The notes: generated from the letters alone by a model not told the origin. Counted from the stretch's first letter, positions 20,881-32,124 are shown. The stretch: 64,000 nucleotides of DNA from Prorocentrum cordatum (GCA_963575745.1 CAUYUJ010020516.1:442936-506935), one strand, 5' to 3'. Program-made: numbers and translations.

Positions 20881-21924
20881 TCATATTGTTCCCGTCCAAC
20901 GTAAGGACCGCATCCCAGAAATAATGTCGAGCACCCCGAAAAGTGTCGAAAGCGTGTCGAAACAATGTCGAGACAGTGTCTCCCAGGGCCCGGCACGTGA
21001 AAACCCTTGATTTTCGGTACTTGTTTGGGCGCTCGAAATTCTTCCTGGTGGTCAAAGCTAAAAGTATGTTGGAGCATCATAACCCAAGAAGCATCCCTGA
21101 GGCCTCTGGCCCACGTCAGCGTCGTCGTAGTTGCCGCCGCCGTCGTTGGCGTCGTCGTCGTCGTCTCCCTTCAGGGTCGGCGGCACCGGCCGTAAGACCT
21201 TCGTAATCACGATCGAGGAATTGAGGTATCATCAAGATGTACAGGAGGGCGAGAGATGAGGATGCCATTCGCATTCCGCTTGGATTCGTCGGGTGATAGC
21301 TTCGAGCGCCCCCGAAGGCCACCGTCGACATCGGAACCGCTTCGGGCATCAGATTCGGCTCCTGGCTAGAGCAAGTGCTTCTAGTGGTCCCTGGTGGCCC
21401 CTGGAACCCAAAAGCCCCACGGAAATCCCCCAAAACTATGCCCCTCGATGCACGAAGAGGGCTGGAGGAACAATCACGGAATGTCCTAGGTTGAAGCTCG
21501 CTGAGGGGCAGCGAACGCGATCTGCGATTCTGGGGCGACGGGGGAGAGGGCAATGCTTTTGTAGGGCAAGAGCAAGCATGAGCAGCCCAATCGTCGGCAA
21601 GAGCAGACCTGAAATCAGAGCTTCTCGCGAAGGGCGGCTGGAAGGCTTGTTGTGGACCGATCCAGCGCGCCAGGCCGAGCGTACGGGGATCTGGCCCTGG
21701 AAACAGCGCTGCCCCCCCCCAGCGACCTTCAAGTCCCACGAAGTCCCCCAAAAGCCCCACGAAGTCCCCCAAAACTAGTATGTCCCTCGATGCACGAAGA
21801 GGGCTGGAGGAACAATCACGGCATGCCCTGGGGAGCATCGAGCCCCTCCCAGACCGAGCGCGGCCCCTGGTCTCGACGGTGCCCCTCCCTCCCCCCTCCC
21901 CCGCCTGGACACCCCCGACGCCCC
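20881..21924. other. gene-free stretch
   Basis: Contains two related 60-base pieces (around 21440-21480 and 21780-21820) with ATGCACGAAGAGGGCTGGAG and GAACAATCACGG, a local direct duplication. No gene seen. Confidence 0.45.
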
Positions 21925-22126
21925 AGGAGGCTTCGTCGATGGGGTCCGACTGGATGGGGCCGGAGGACCGCACCGCCTCGGCGATGCCTCGGCGATGCCT
22001 CGGCGATGCCTCGGCGCCGTCGGCGTGGAAAAGGCCGGGCTCCGCATCGAGCCGCTTCGGCGATGCGTCGGCGATGCGGCGGCATCCTCCGACCCCGTCC
22101 ACTCCGACCCCATCTGGGAGGCCTAG
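21925..22126. mobile_element. F5 copy
   Basis: AGGAGGCTTCGTCGATGGGG then TCCGACTGG to CCGACCCCATCTGGGAGG; inside, GGCGATGCCTC is repeated four times in tandem. Confidence 0.8.
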
Positions 22127-22349
22127 AGACACCCTCGGGGCCCTCTGAGGGCGTCCTTCGGGGCCCCCTGCCCTCATGGCGGCCGTGGCGGCACGAAGAG
22201 CAGCGGGCAGCCGCGGGGCCGGCCTCCTCGCAGAAGTGGAAGGCGGCCGCCAGGGCGAAGAGGCTCGAGACCCTGCGCGGGCGCGGGGGGGGAGGCGTCC
22301 CCCGAGGCCGCCCGGGGGACCTCCCGCGCGGGGGCCACCCCTCCACTCG

Positions 22350-22473
22350 CCATCGCTCGGACGTCCATTCCCTGTGTTTTGTTTGGGTTTCGTGCGTGGT
22401 TGTTACGCCAAATGATCAAGGATGCTCCTCGATGGTCCTCGCCGAGAAAAAATGCACACGTCCGAGCGATGCC
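22350..22473. mobile_element. F6 TIR element
   Basis: About 124 bases with ends CATCGCTCGGACGTCC and CACGTCCGAGCGATG, and CCCTGTGTTTTGTTTGGG, ATGATCAAGGATGCTCC inside. No coding capacity. Confidence 0.8.
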
Positions 22474-22511
22474 AGGTCCATGGGCAGCTTGGCGGACCGC
22501 TGGGGGCGGAA

Positions 22512-22690
22512 GTGAGAAGGAGCAGACTTCCTCAAAAGGCTCGGCAGTCCCCGGGGCCTTCTCAGAAGTTTTCCAAGCCTCCCCCGAAGACACAGAACAC
22601 TTCCCGCGGAAGACCAGAGGGCTTCTGAGAAGTCCCGCCGCCTTCCGCGAAGGCCTCCTGCTTCTCGCTTCCCCCCTGGCTCGCCGCCGA
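22512..22690. mobile_element. F10-related CTTCTGAGAAG element
   Basis: GGCCTTCTCAGAAGTTTTCC, AGGGCTTCTGAGAAGTCCC, GCCGCCTTCCGCGAAGGCC, CCCCTGGCTCGCCGCCG. Close to 1186-1340 in content and order. Confidence 0.65.
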
Positions 22691-23929
22691 AGAGAGGACC
22701 GAGAGCGAGGTCCTCGACACCAAAGCGTCGGGGGCCTCGAGTCTCGAGCCTAGAGCCTCGACTCACGCCGAGGCAGACGACGTCTGACGCTGGGCTCCAC
22801 GAATCGACTCTGGGCCCACGGGGTCCCCCATCACGGGCGGCGAACGTATCCGCATCCGCGCCCTCGCGGTCTGGACTCCGGTGTGCAATGCCGCGGATGC
22901 GCGGTCGCACGCGTGGGTTCCGCACCGGGGGCATCCGCAGAACAGCGCCCCGCAACTGCTTGATCCGCAGGGTTGCGGCCCAGGGGCCCAGCCCGCGAGG
23001 CCGCGGATACTGACACGTCTTTCGCCTACGTGGGATGGGGGGGCGGCCTGCTGGAAAATCCATCGACGCGACGTGCGCGTGAGACTTCGCTGGCGGCGCG
23101 CGGCGACGGACATGCCCCCTCCCCTGGCGCCTGGCATGCGCGACTGCCGGCGCCGCCGAGCTGGCTGCGCTGCGAGGCGGCCGAATCCGCAAGACTGGAG
23201 GCTCCCGAGGGCACCGCCGCCCGAGCACGCCACGCCTTGCAGGAGGGGTGGGGGGCCGAGCAGGAATGCCACTGGGCCGTCTGGGCGCAGGCGGTCTGGC
23301 GGAGCCTCTCCTCCAGAGTCTTTTTTCTTTGCCCCTCGGGGAAGAGCCTTTTCCCGCTCAACGCTGCCCCCCACTGGAGTGTCTGGACGGAGAGGGGTAG
23401 GGCATGGTCGCGTCTGAGGTGGCCCTAGGTCCGCAGATTGCCCAGGGTGGCATGTAGCAGTGAGTGTTCCAAGAGGGCACAAAACTGTTCGATGTGGCCA
23501 CGGCTCCTTTCAGTGATACCCCCGAGAGGCCGCAATCATGCAAAACGTGCATTTCATATTTTTGCACCTTCTCGACGTTGTCTTTCTGGATTTGCTTCTG
23601 GGAAACATGGCCCCACAATGACCCACGAGGGCACCCCTCAGGGATCCGAATGCCAAATAGAGCGCCCAAATAAAGGCTTCCAAACAATTTTCCGGACACA
23701 AGAAGGGCATGGTAATCAGCCCGCCGCTTTTTAGGCCGCTCTCCTCCCTTGTTCTAAAAAATGGAGAGGGTTCTCACACTACCCTTCCCATGCCATTTCG
23801 CCTGGGAGTTGTTTTTCGATGGGCTGGTGGTGGACAAAACATTTGGAGATGGTGGCACGAGACAGTGCGGAAGCAGATGCAACAAATAAGTACCCAAGGC
23901 AGATGAACAGAATGAGGATAATAATGATG
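22691..23929. other. gene-free stretch
   Basis: Unique GC-rich sequence; no recognisable gene, repeat or RNA. Confidence 0.45.
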
Positions 23930-24270
23930 AGACCACGAGGCGTGCGAAATGTGTTGGGAAATGGGCAAGGCGGCATGCGAACCGTGCCACTGGGGTCTTC
24001 GGTGAAGCTTCCCATGAAGCCACGGTGCGTATGAGTTGTGTGCCCAAATGGACGGGGTGATGCACAACGAAATCTGTCATTTGGGCCTTCGGTCAAATTC
24101 CGGGGCCGCGAACCGTGTGAGGAGTGTGCCGAGATGGGCGGAGCGACATCCTGCCCTCGCTGCCACTGCGACTTCGGTGGGGCTCCCGATCGGGCGGCGG
24201 CGAGTGTAAGGGGTGTGCAAAATGGGCGGGAAGACGCCATGCGGACTTTGCCATTTGAGCTGAGGGAGAG
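23930..24270. repeat. degenerate tandem repeat, period about 87 bases
   Basis: Four units of the type GCATGCGAACCGTGCCACT, GGGGTCTTCGGTGAAGC, GTGTGCCCAAATGGGCGG. An inverted single unit is visible at 845-960 (GGAGCTCCACCGAAGGCCCC). Confidence 0.7.
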
Positions 24271-24346
24271 CCGGTGGGTCGGGCTGGGCACTGGACATAC
24301 ACCCACAGGCATCCAACATGCCCCTGACCTGCAACCAAAATTGGCG

Positions 24347-24478
24347 CCGCGCACAAGGGGGTGGAGGGAGGGGGGAGGGCTTCTTAGAAGGAGGCTGCTT
24401 CTTAGAAGGCGCCGGCCTTACATCTATAGACAAGGCCCGCGCCTTTTAAGAAGCAGGGGTGCTTCTAAGAAGCCCGGG
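24347..24478. mobile_element. F10 copy
   Basis: GCTTCTTAGAAGGAGGCTGC, CGGCCTTACATCTATAG, GCGCCTTTTAAGAAGC, GTGCTTCTAAGAAGC. Like the other copies it begins after CGCCGCGCACAAGGGGGTGG. Confidence 0.8.
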
Positions 24479-24479
24479 A

Positions 24480-25425
24480 TGGGCCACCACGACTCTTGCT
24501 GTTCACTTATTTCTTGGGGGGCTACTGGCGCTACTACCATCAGGGCTGCTTCCCCAGGGAATGCTTGAACTGCGGCGTGAACTTGCCTTGGGTCAGACCC
24601 AGGGCGCAGCAGCACGTGCGCGCAAGGCGGCGGCAGCGGCGCGGCGGCGGCGGGGCGGGGCGGCCCGAAGCTCGTCAGCGACAGGCTCGCCACCCAGCCG
24701 CCCCTGGGGCGCTCTCTTTCCGCGCGGCTGTTCCGCTCAACTGTCCGCAGGCAGCACCCATACACTATCACCATGCGTGGTCGGGGTCATCCAAGGCCCT
24801 GGCACGGTGTGTACGCCCTCCTCGCCGAGGCCAGGAGGGTAATTATGTACAGCATGCGCGGGTCCAATGTGGCCATGGCGAGGGAGGGTGTTCATGTACA
24901 GATGAGTATGCAAATCATGTGCTCGTACGGTCACAGACGGTCAATCCGAACTCACACCAACTATCGCACACTGCTCTGCTCTACCGACACACAAACAACG
25001 TATGAAACCAAACAATGGTCACCCGTACCTTTGGTCTCCCCAATATCAGAAGACGCGCGCGTGGGAAACCCTTGATTCACGAGGTATTTCCGCTATGCAA
25101 TTTCTGATAGCGCTCGCTGCCACGTTGGCATCCGACATGTCGAAGCAACACATGAATTAAAATTCTCACCGCACTGCTTCGAATACGGGAGGAACCGTGG
25201 AACGAATGGAAACTTCATGCATGGCTCCATTGCATGCGCTTCGGTTCAGGGAACAAACAGTTTTCTATGGTTCGACATGTTGGGGCAACGTATCACAGCC
25301 CCACAACCGCTAGCCGCCCTGGGGGCACAAGGCGGTGAGCTGTTCTGCCGCACTGCTGTCTATAATGTCAGTTGTGCGTGTCTGTTCGTGTTGTGCGTGT
25401 TTGTGCGCGCGTGTGCTTGTATTTG
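24480..25425. other. gene-free stretch
   Basis: A 169-codon plus frame (24496-25005) exists but has Arg-rich, shadow-like composition and no known motif. No repeat family recognised. Confidence 0.4.
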
Positions 25426-25656
25426 AGCAGGGACCGACCGTCCCGGCATTCCTATAGTGCTACCACGAAATGTTCTTAGAACCCAAACATGTTCTAAACA
25501 CAAAAGCAATGTTCTTAGAACATAAACTCGGTGTGATACAACAAGACAATCTCAACCAGAAATGTTCTAAGGACACTTCGTGGACACCACAAGAGGTTCT
25601 TAGAACATTGTCTGGTGGGGCTATCGGCGAGCCAGGACGCTTCGCCATTGCTTGAT
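25426..25656. mobile_element. F11 element
   Basis: GAGCAGGGACCGACCGTCCC to AGCCAGGACGCTTCGCCATT and GCTTGA, with four ATGTTCTTAGAAC-type palindromes inside. A GT/GC tract follows immediately. Confidence 0.8.
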
Positions 25657-25800
25657 GTATGTGTGTGCGCGCGTGCGTGTATGTTGAGTTGTGTTTGTTG
25701 TTGTTGTGTGTGCGTGTCAGTTGTGCGAGTATGTTCGTGTTGTGTGTGTGCGCGCGTGTGCTTGTATGTGTGTGTGTGCGCGCGCGTGTGTTCGACGCGG
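25655..25800. repeat. GT/GC alternating tract
   Basis: GTGTGTGCGCGCGTGCG, GTTGTTGTTGTGTGTGCG, GTGTGTGTGCGCGCG: alternating purine-pyrimidine, a candidate for left-handed (Z) DNA. The short frames over it are Val/Cys runs. Confidence 0.9.
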
Positions 25801-26084
25801 CGCTTCTCCGCACTCTCTGGGCTTTGGGGAGGCAGGCCCTCGTGGCCAACGGCCGGCCGCCGCTCGAGGCGGCAGGACGGTCGCGCGCCGCGTGGGGGCC
25901 GGGCAACGCTCCCGAGCGAGACCAGCCCCTCGGCACTGTCGCCACGCCCCGACGCGGCGGGGAAGGCCCAAAAATCGGATCGAAAGGCCAGCTCAGCTCG
26001 GCGATCGAGACGAGTCGGATCGGCGGAAATCGGCAGCCGAGTCGGCAGAAATCGAATCGGCGGACATCGGCAGGTTAGTACGCC

Positions 26085-26430
26085 TCCAATAGGGAGACGG
26101 AGCCCAAATCGGAATCCGAAGTCGAGTCGAATCGGAATCGGAAGCCATCGAAATCGAATCGGAGGGATCGAAACGAGCCCTGACGCGGCGAAGCGACGGC
26201 GACGCTTCAGGAACCCATTTTTTCCACTCTTCGCGACCACGCCCGAGCCCGGCCCCGCCGCCCCCCCTTCTGTTGCAGCCTCGGGGGACCTTGTCTGTCC
26301 CGTCGCGGCCCTATCCGCGTCGAATCCGTGTCGAATCCGTGTCGGACTCGTCGGATCCGTGTCGAAACCGTGTCGAATCCGCGTCGGATTCACGCCAAAT
26401 CCGCGCCGAGTCCGCATCGAGCCCGCGTCG
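26085..26430. repeat. GAATCGG / GTCGAATCC degenerate tandem repeat
   Basis: AATCGGAATCGGAAGCC followed by GTGTCGAATCCGTGTCG units of about 11-16 bases. A similar patch is at 30325-30510 (GAATCGAAACCGAATCC). Confidence 0.8.
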
Positions 26431-26756
26431 GGTACAAAAAAAGAAACCAATTTTGGAGACAGGTGAGGCCCCCCGAAGATGCAACGTACCCCCCTTCTCC
26501 TCCCAACGCCCGGGTCGCGAAACGATTCACGCTGGTGCCGTCTGGGAGGGAGCCCTTCCGGAGCCATCCTGGACGGCCCCCCGCGCGGAGGCGTGGCTTC
26601 GGCCCACTCGCCACCCGCCGCCCGCCCCTCCCGGCCTGCGCGGCATCGCCGGGGAATAAAGAAATGGCCTCGAGGCTGATGGCCCTCTGGGTGCCCGCCT
26701 CCGATGAGGACGGGGGAGGGGGGCCTGGACGGTTTGCCCCGGGGCCGTATGCGACC

Positions 26757-27102
26757 CGAAGAAGGGGAGGAGGATAAGGAGGTGGAGGAGGGGGAGGGGG
26801 AGGAGGAGATGGAGGAGGAGGAAGAGAAGGGAGCAGAAGGAGGAGGAGGAGGAGGAGAAGAAGGAGGTAGATGAGGAGGAGGAGGAGGAGGAGGAGGAGG
26901 AGGAGGAGGAGGCAGAGGAGGCAGAGGAGAGAGGAGAGAGAGAAGAGGGAGAGAGGAGAGAGAGAGAGGAGGAGGAGGAGAGGAGGAGGGAGGAGGAGGA
27001 GGGAGGAGGAGGAGGAGGAGGAGGAGGAGGAGGAGGAAGAAGAAGGGGAGGAGGGAGGAGGCGGAGGAGGAGGAGGGAGGAGGGAGGAGAGAGGAGGAGG
27101 AC
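26757..27102. repeat. GGA tract flanked by GCGACCC / TGTCGCC
   Basis: About 345 bases of GGA, GGGA and GAGA. It is preceded by TATGCGACCCGAAG and followed by ACGTGTCGCCGAAGCCC, TTCGGAGAAACCC. The same flanks occur around the 28.3-28.9 kb tract. Confidence 0.9.
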
Positions 27103-27452
27103 GTGTCGCCGAAGCCCTTCGGAGAAACCCTCCAGGGGGGGGGCAACAGAACTCGGGGCCTTCACGCCGCAGCATTGCCGCTGGCCGGGGGCGAGGAGTC
27201 GCCCGTCTTCCCGAGGAGCAGATTCACCACCTACCAGACCACCCCAACCCAACCCGAAGACCCGAATTTCGGGTTTGGGGTGGGTGGGTACAGGCTTCAT
27301 GCGTGTGTTTGTTCCATGTTCCCTGACCCCCCCCCCACTACTGGACACGGAGAGCAAGTCGAGGCCTTCGGGTTGGGTTGGGGTGGCTTGGTGGGCGGTA
27401 ACATCGGGCCTCGCGCGAGAAGGGGCATCGCGACCCCACGCCGCGGCTTACG

Positions 27453-27610
27453 CTTAGATCAGGCATGTCCTCTTACAGGCGGATGTTGGGCGAAATGTGT
27501 AATAACTACCTGGACAAAGTTCACTATTCTTGAATGTAGTAGAAAACTCGTCCCTATACCATTTTTTACTATTTGGGAATACTCCTCCTGTGGAGGGACA
27601 TGCCCGACTG
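27453..27610. mobile_element. F3 copy
   Basis: TTAGATCAGGCATGTCCTCT then TACAGGCGG at the left; CTCCTCCTGTGGAGGGACAT then GCCCGACTG at the right. Confidence 0.75.
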
Positions 27611-27748
27611 CGCCAGGCTGCCGAGCGCGGCGCGCCGCAATGGAATCGAGGGCGCTCATGCGCGACCTTCTGCGGGTGGCTTCCACGCGAATGTCGACAC
27701 GGTTAAGCCCGTTGTCCTGCGTTGGCCACGTCACCAAGCGCTTACTTA

Positions 27749-27922
27749 GAGGCCTCCTAGATGGGGTTCGAGTAGATGGGGTCGAAAGATCGCGCCGCAT
27801 CGCCGAGGCATCGGCCACGTCGGCGTGGGGAAACATGGGCTCCACATCGAGCCGCATCGTCGATGCATCGGCGATGCGGCGCGATCCACCCCAGCTACTC
27901 GGACCACATCCAGGAGGCCTAG
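27749..27922. mobile_element. F5 copy
   Basis: AGAGGCCTCCTAGATGGGGT to GACCACATCCAGGAGGCCTA with GCATCGCCGAGGCATCGGCC inside. Confidence 0.8.
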
Positions 27923-28047
27923 ATTTCTTGGCATGGTCCGCGCGCCCACTCGGGGCAGTGCAGCCTGACGTGCGAGGCCCGCCTCATAAGAGCCCCGCCG
28001 CCTGTGAGCGGGTGTGGGGCGCGTGGCTTTTGCAAACAAAAGCTGAC

Positions 28048-28214
28048 TACAGTCGGGCCGCTGAAATGAGGAACGCCAAAGCGAACGAAGCCCCTTTTCG
28101 GCGCCAGAAGCGCCTGCGTGCACGAGGAGGGTGAGCAGAACAGCCATGGAAGGACCTTAAGAACCTCGAGCCCCTTCGGAACCCAAATGGTTCCTTGATT
28201 CAGCGATTTGACTG
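28048..28214. mobile_element. F2-like element, diverged
   Basis: TACAGTCGGGCCGCTGAAAT at the left, and GAACCTCGAGCCCCTTCGG, then GGTTCCTTGATTCAGCG, ATTTGACTGT at the right. It is clearly related to F2 but with altered ends. Confidence 0.6.
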
Positions 28215-28305
28215 TTTCCCCCCCGCAGTGCACGGTTTGACTGATTCAGCGATTCGAGCTCCTCCTGCCCCCGCAGTGCACGGTTTCCCCCCGTGGCGTA
28301 GGCGA

Positions 28306-28910
28306 CCCGAGGAGGAGGAGGAGGGGGAGGAGAAGGAGGAGGCGGAGGAGGAGGAGGAGCAGGAGAAGATGGAGGAGGGGGAGAGGGAGGAGAAGATGGA
28401 GGAGGAGGAGGAGGAAGAGGAGGAGGAGGAGGAGGAGGAGGAGGAGGAAGAGGAGAGGAGGAGGAGGAGGAGGAAGAGGAGGAGGAGGAGGAGGAGGAGA
28501 GAGGAGGAGGAGGAAGAGCAGGAGGAGGAGGAAGAGGAGGAGGAGGAGGGGGAGGAGGAGGAGGAGGAGGAGGAGGAGGAGGAGGAGGAGGAGGAGGAGG
28601 AGGAGGAGGAGGAGGAGGAGGAGGTGTGGGAGGAGGAGGAGGGAGGAGGAGGAGGAGGAGGCGGAGGAGGAGGAGGAGGAGGAGGAGGAGGAGGAGGAGA
28701 AGGAAGGAGGAGGAGGAGGAGGAGGAGGAGGAAGAGGAGGAGGAGGAGGAGGAGGAGGAGGAGGAGGAGGAGGAGGAGGAGGAGGAGGAGGAGGGAGGAG
28801 GAGGAGGAGGAGGAGGAGGAGGAGGAGGAGGAGGAGGGAGGAGGAGGAGGGAAGAGGAGGAGGAGGAGGAGGAGGAGGAGGAGGAGGAGGAGTAGGAGCA
28901 GGAGGAGGAC
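28306..28910. repeat. 600-base GGA tract flanked by TAGGCGACCC / GGGTCGCCTA
   Basis: The longest purine tract of the window. Its flanks TAGGCGACCC (28298-28307) and GGGTCGCCTA (28911-28920) are exact inverted repeats. After it come AAGCCCTCCGGAGGAACCC, matching the right flank of the 26.8 kb tract. Confidence 0.95.
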
Positions 28911-29326
28911 GGGTCGCCTAAGCCCTCCGGAGGAACCCGCCACCCCGCAGGTCCCCCGCAGGTCCCCCGCAGACCTCCGGAGCTCCCTAGAAGGCAGAGC
29001 GCAAGTCCGGCAGCCTCCTGCCGCCCGAGTGGCAGGGCCCTGTGGGGTGCTCGTCTGTGAAGGGGGCGCGTCCCGCTGTGGGAAGGTAGGGAGCCCACAA
29101 AAGGACGTACGCGCCCAGCTATGTACATGAACACGGCCCCTCGATTCGCGAGACCGGCCGCAATACACGAACATTTGCGCAATGCGTACTCTCGAAACCA
29201 GCATGGATTCATGTACGTGTACGTCCTTCTTTCGCTCCTGAGAAGGGAGTGCTTGCGGGGACTCCTACGAGGGGGACGGGAGGGACGGGAGGGTGCGTCG
29301 CACCATCGGTGACCCATCCTGGGTTT

Positions 29327-29930
29327 TCTCTCCTCCTCCTCCTCCTCCTCCTCCTCCTCCTCCGTTTTGCGTTGGGCAATGGCCAGCTTGCTTAAGCCGT
29401 CGCGTCTTCGTCCACCTGCCATTCCTCCTCCTCCTCCTCCTCCACCTCCTCCTCCAACTCCACTTCCTCCTCCTCCTCCACCTCCTCCTCGAGGAGAAGG
29501 AAGGGCATAAGCAGACACTGTTGGAGGTCCGCGCGGACCTCCCACAAATGATGTTTACGCCTCTCTTTCTTCTTCGACCTCCGCCGCCGCCTCCTTCTCC
29601 TCCTCCTTCTCCTCCTCCTTCTCCTCCTCCTCCGCCTCCGCCGCCTCCTCCTTCCTCCTCTTCACTTCCTCGACTTTCCTCCATCCCCCTCTTGCTCCTC
29701 CTCCTTCACTTCCGCCTCCTCCCTCTCGTTACCCCCTCCCTTCACTTCCTTCGCCTCCTCCACCTCCTCCTCTTCATCCTCCTCCGCCGCCTCCTTCGCC
29801 TCCTCAACCTCCTCCTCTTCCTCCTCCTCCTCCGCCTCCTCCTCCCTCTCCTCCTGCCTCTCATTTATTTCCTTCGCCTCCTCCGCCTCTGCCTCTTCCT
29901 CATCCTCCTCCGCCGCCTCCTCTTCCGACC
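29327..29930. repeat. TCC-rich region interrupted by an F1 element
   Basis: Imperfect TCC, with CTTCGCCTCC and CGCCGCC variants; the minimal F1 copy (29504-29561) sits in it. The apparent plus-strand frame is a Leu/Pro run. Confidence 0.95.
29504..29561. mobile_element. minimal F1 copy without a loop
   Basis: GGCATAAGCAGACACTGTTGG, then AGGTCCGCGCGGACCT, then CCCACAAATGATGTTTACGCC. Only the two arms are left, forming an almost uninterrupted palindrome inside a long TCC-rich region. Confidence 0.75.
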
Positions 29931-30109
29931 TTAGTCCTGTTTTTCCTACACCGCCCAAAGAGCGCCATGCCTCATGGCCACCTTGTAGCCCTCCCCGACG
30001 TCGTAGGCCTCCTCGCTGCCGCGTCCGCTGGGACCAGCCTGACGCCGCGCGAGCGTGGCCGACGATGGCGGAGAGGACAAGGAAGGCGTGTAAGACTCGA
30101 GCTTAGCGT

Positions 30110-30259
30110 TAGGTCGGGCATGTCCCCCTACAGGCAGACGTTGGAGGAACAATAAAAATAGCCAACACATGATCAAACATTGCCAAACAGATGAACAACT
30201 CGTCCCCATACTATGTTTATTATTGAATATCCCCACTGTTGAGGGACAGGCCCGACTTA
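30110..30259. mobile_element. F3 copy
   Basis: TAGGTCGGGCATGTCCCCCT then ACAGGCAG at the left; CCCACTGTTGAGGGACAGG then CCCGACTTA at the right. TA occurs at both outer ends. Confidence 0.8.
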
Positions 30260-30324
30260 CGCTGAGGTTGGTGGACTCGAGCTGGACTGACCACGGCAAA
30301 TCATCATCGAACAAGGAAATCGGG

Positions 30325-30510
30325 CAGAATCGAGACGTGCGTCGGATCGGGCCACATCGGCACGGAATCGAAACCGAATCCGAATCAGATCGGCTGCGCT
30401 AGGATGCACAACACCACCATGCGAACATCGGCCCGCATCGGCTCGCCAAAACACCGACATCGAATCGGATCAAGCCGGTTGAGCTCGACATCGAATCGGA
30501 TCGACTGAGT
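30325..30510. repeat. ATCGG-type degenerate repeat
   Basis: GGATCGGGCCACATCGGC, GACATCGAATCGGATC words with 10-20 base spacing. Confidence 0.65.
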
Positions 30511-30861
30511 CGCCAGACAAATTGTATGACCTGGTCTGAGATGTGGCGCAACTTCCCGCCGCAGACAGATCACGAGAGCTGGGCAGTCAAAATTCGTGCT
30601 GGGACCGTCAAGGAGGCGGCTGCGAACTCCTCGTCTGGCAAACCCGAGTCTCACGCTTCCTCGAGGGAGGGCTTCTGTAATCTGCTGCGGCTGCTTCATG
30701 GGGGCCAAACTACACCCCGCAACGCGGCGCTACCGCGAAGGCGCAAGTTGCATGGTGCACGCATGGCTGGACGGGATTTTGTTAACCTCTGCGGCAACAT
30801 GCTCCCAATCAGCAGAACCACGGCTCAGCGGCGTCCCAGAGTGGGCGCCCTGGAGCGGGTT

Positions 30862-31012
30862 TGCAAATCATGGCCCGACGTGCGCGGCCTGGGGGGGCCA
30901 ATGGAAACGTTGCAAGAAAGAAAGGGGAACATAACATCTGGGAGATATCATGGACCCGGGCATGACATCCATATCCAACCCCCGCTGGTCATCACCACCC
31001 CTTGAGCGCCCC
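30862..31012. repeat. F13 copy, worn
   Basis: GCAAATCATGGCCCGACGTG, GGGAGATATCATGGACC, GGGCATGACATCCATATCC, CGCTGGTCATCACCACCCC. Confidence 0.6.
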
Positions 31013-31355
31013 CACACATGTAAAAGAATGGGCCACTGGCAATCAGAACAGTCTGCAAATAAACGGAGATGGCTGGTTTAAGACAGAAGCTTTGGATTGA
31101 ACCTAAGGTGCGTGGTACACGTGCCTCAGGCTTGGCATAACCCGCACCAATCAGATCGCACCTGGGCCACACCAGGATGACCTAAGCAGAATCACAGCCC
31201 GGAGAACTTGTTCGTACACGCCAGTCCTGGTATGGGCCTGCGGGTCAGGCAGAGGCTGTCGGGCGGTTGGCAATGGAGGGTGACCTAGATAGGGGTGAAT
31301 AGGTTCCTAAAAGGCCAGTTTTCTAGCCCCTTTCTAGATAGAGGAGGAAACAACA

Positions 31356-31521
31356 GCATAAACATAAACTTTGGGATGTCCGCGCGGCTTTCTTGGATCT
31401 GGGTTGGAACCCCCTCCCTGGCACGCGGAGCGCGCCAGGGGCGGCGCCGGATGCGCCGCCAGGGGGCCCCAGCACGGATTCAAGAAATCCGCGCGCAGCG
31501 CCAACAGTTTATGTTTATGGC
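31356..31521. mobile_element. F1 copy
   Basis: Arms GCATAAACATAAACTTTGGG and AACAGTTTATGTTTATGGC; centre CCTCCCTGGCACGCGGAGCG, then CGCCAGGGGCGGCGCC. Close to the family consensus. Confidence 0.8.
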
Positions 31522-31591
31522 GTGTTTGTCCTTCTTCGACTTTCGTGACACCCCTGCTGGGCCACCTCCCATTACCACCCACCCGACTGTT

Positions 31592-31832
31592 GAGCAGAGA
31601 CCGGCCGTCCTGGCTTTCCTATAGGCCTACCACGATATGTTCTTCGAACCCCAAAGTATTCCAACAACGAAAACAATGTTCTTATAGCATGAACCCGATG
31701 TGTCAAAGCAAGACAGATTCCCAGCCAGAAATGTTCCAAGGACATTCCGCGCAGACCATAACAAGGTTCTTAGTTAGTGCATTCTTTGGTGGGCCTATAG
31801 GACAGCCAAGACGCGTCACCACTGCTCGAGAC
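31592..31832. mobile_element. F11 element
   Basis: GAGCAGAGACCGGCCGTCCT, CCTATAGGCCTACCACG to GGGCCTATAGGACAGCC and GTCACCACTGCTCGA. CCTATAGG occurs near both ends. Confidence 0.8.
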
Positions 31833-32002
31833 TGGCAGGGGATGGCGCCGGGCAGCCGTGGCGGCAAAGGCGTCCCCCCTTCCTTCGGCGAGCCCCTGCT
31901 GCTGGGACGAGCCGCCACCGCGCCCCAAGGCACGGAGCCGCCGGGTCCCTTGGAGAGAGCCCTCTCGCAACCACCCACGACCGTCAGGTCGGTCGTGGCC
32001 CC

Positions 32003-32124
32003 CTACATTGAACTTCGATTGTCCATGGGAAACCTCAAGAAAACCCGAGGATCACTGTAAAACAACTAAGGAACACGGAGCCCCTCCCGAACGAAAAAGG
32101 TTCCTTCTTCAGGGCCCCGACTAT
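32003..32124. mobile_element. F2 element, left end missing
   Basis: It begins within the element (TTGAACTTCGATTGTCCATG) and ends AGGGCCCCGACTATA. The first 60 bases, including the left TIR, are absent. Confidence 0.75.

Noticed and set aside
24496-25005. 169-codon plus frame starting with a hydrophobic MLFTYFLGG
   Set aside because: The ATG-proximal part could mimic a signal peptide, but the rest is Arg-rich shadow sequence without a motif.
25515-27146. 543-codon minus frame
   Set aside because: It runs through the GT/GC tract, the GAATCGG repeat and the GGA tract in turn; only repeat peptides are seen.
28200-29204. Open frames of 300-460 codons of poly-Glu/Gly/Arg or poly-Pro/Ser/Leu
   Set aside because: They are translations of GGA/TCC tracts in all frames on both strands; no non-repeat protein sequence is included.
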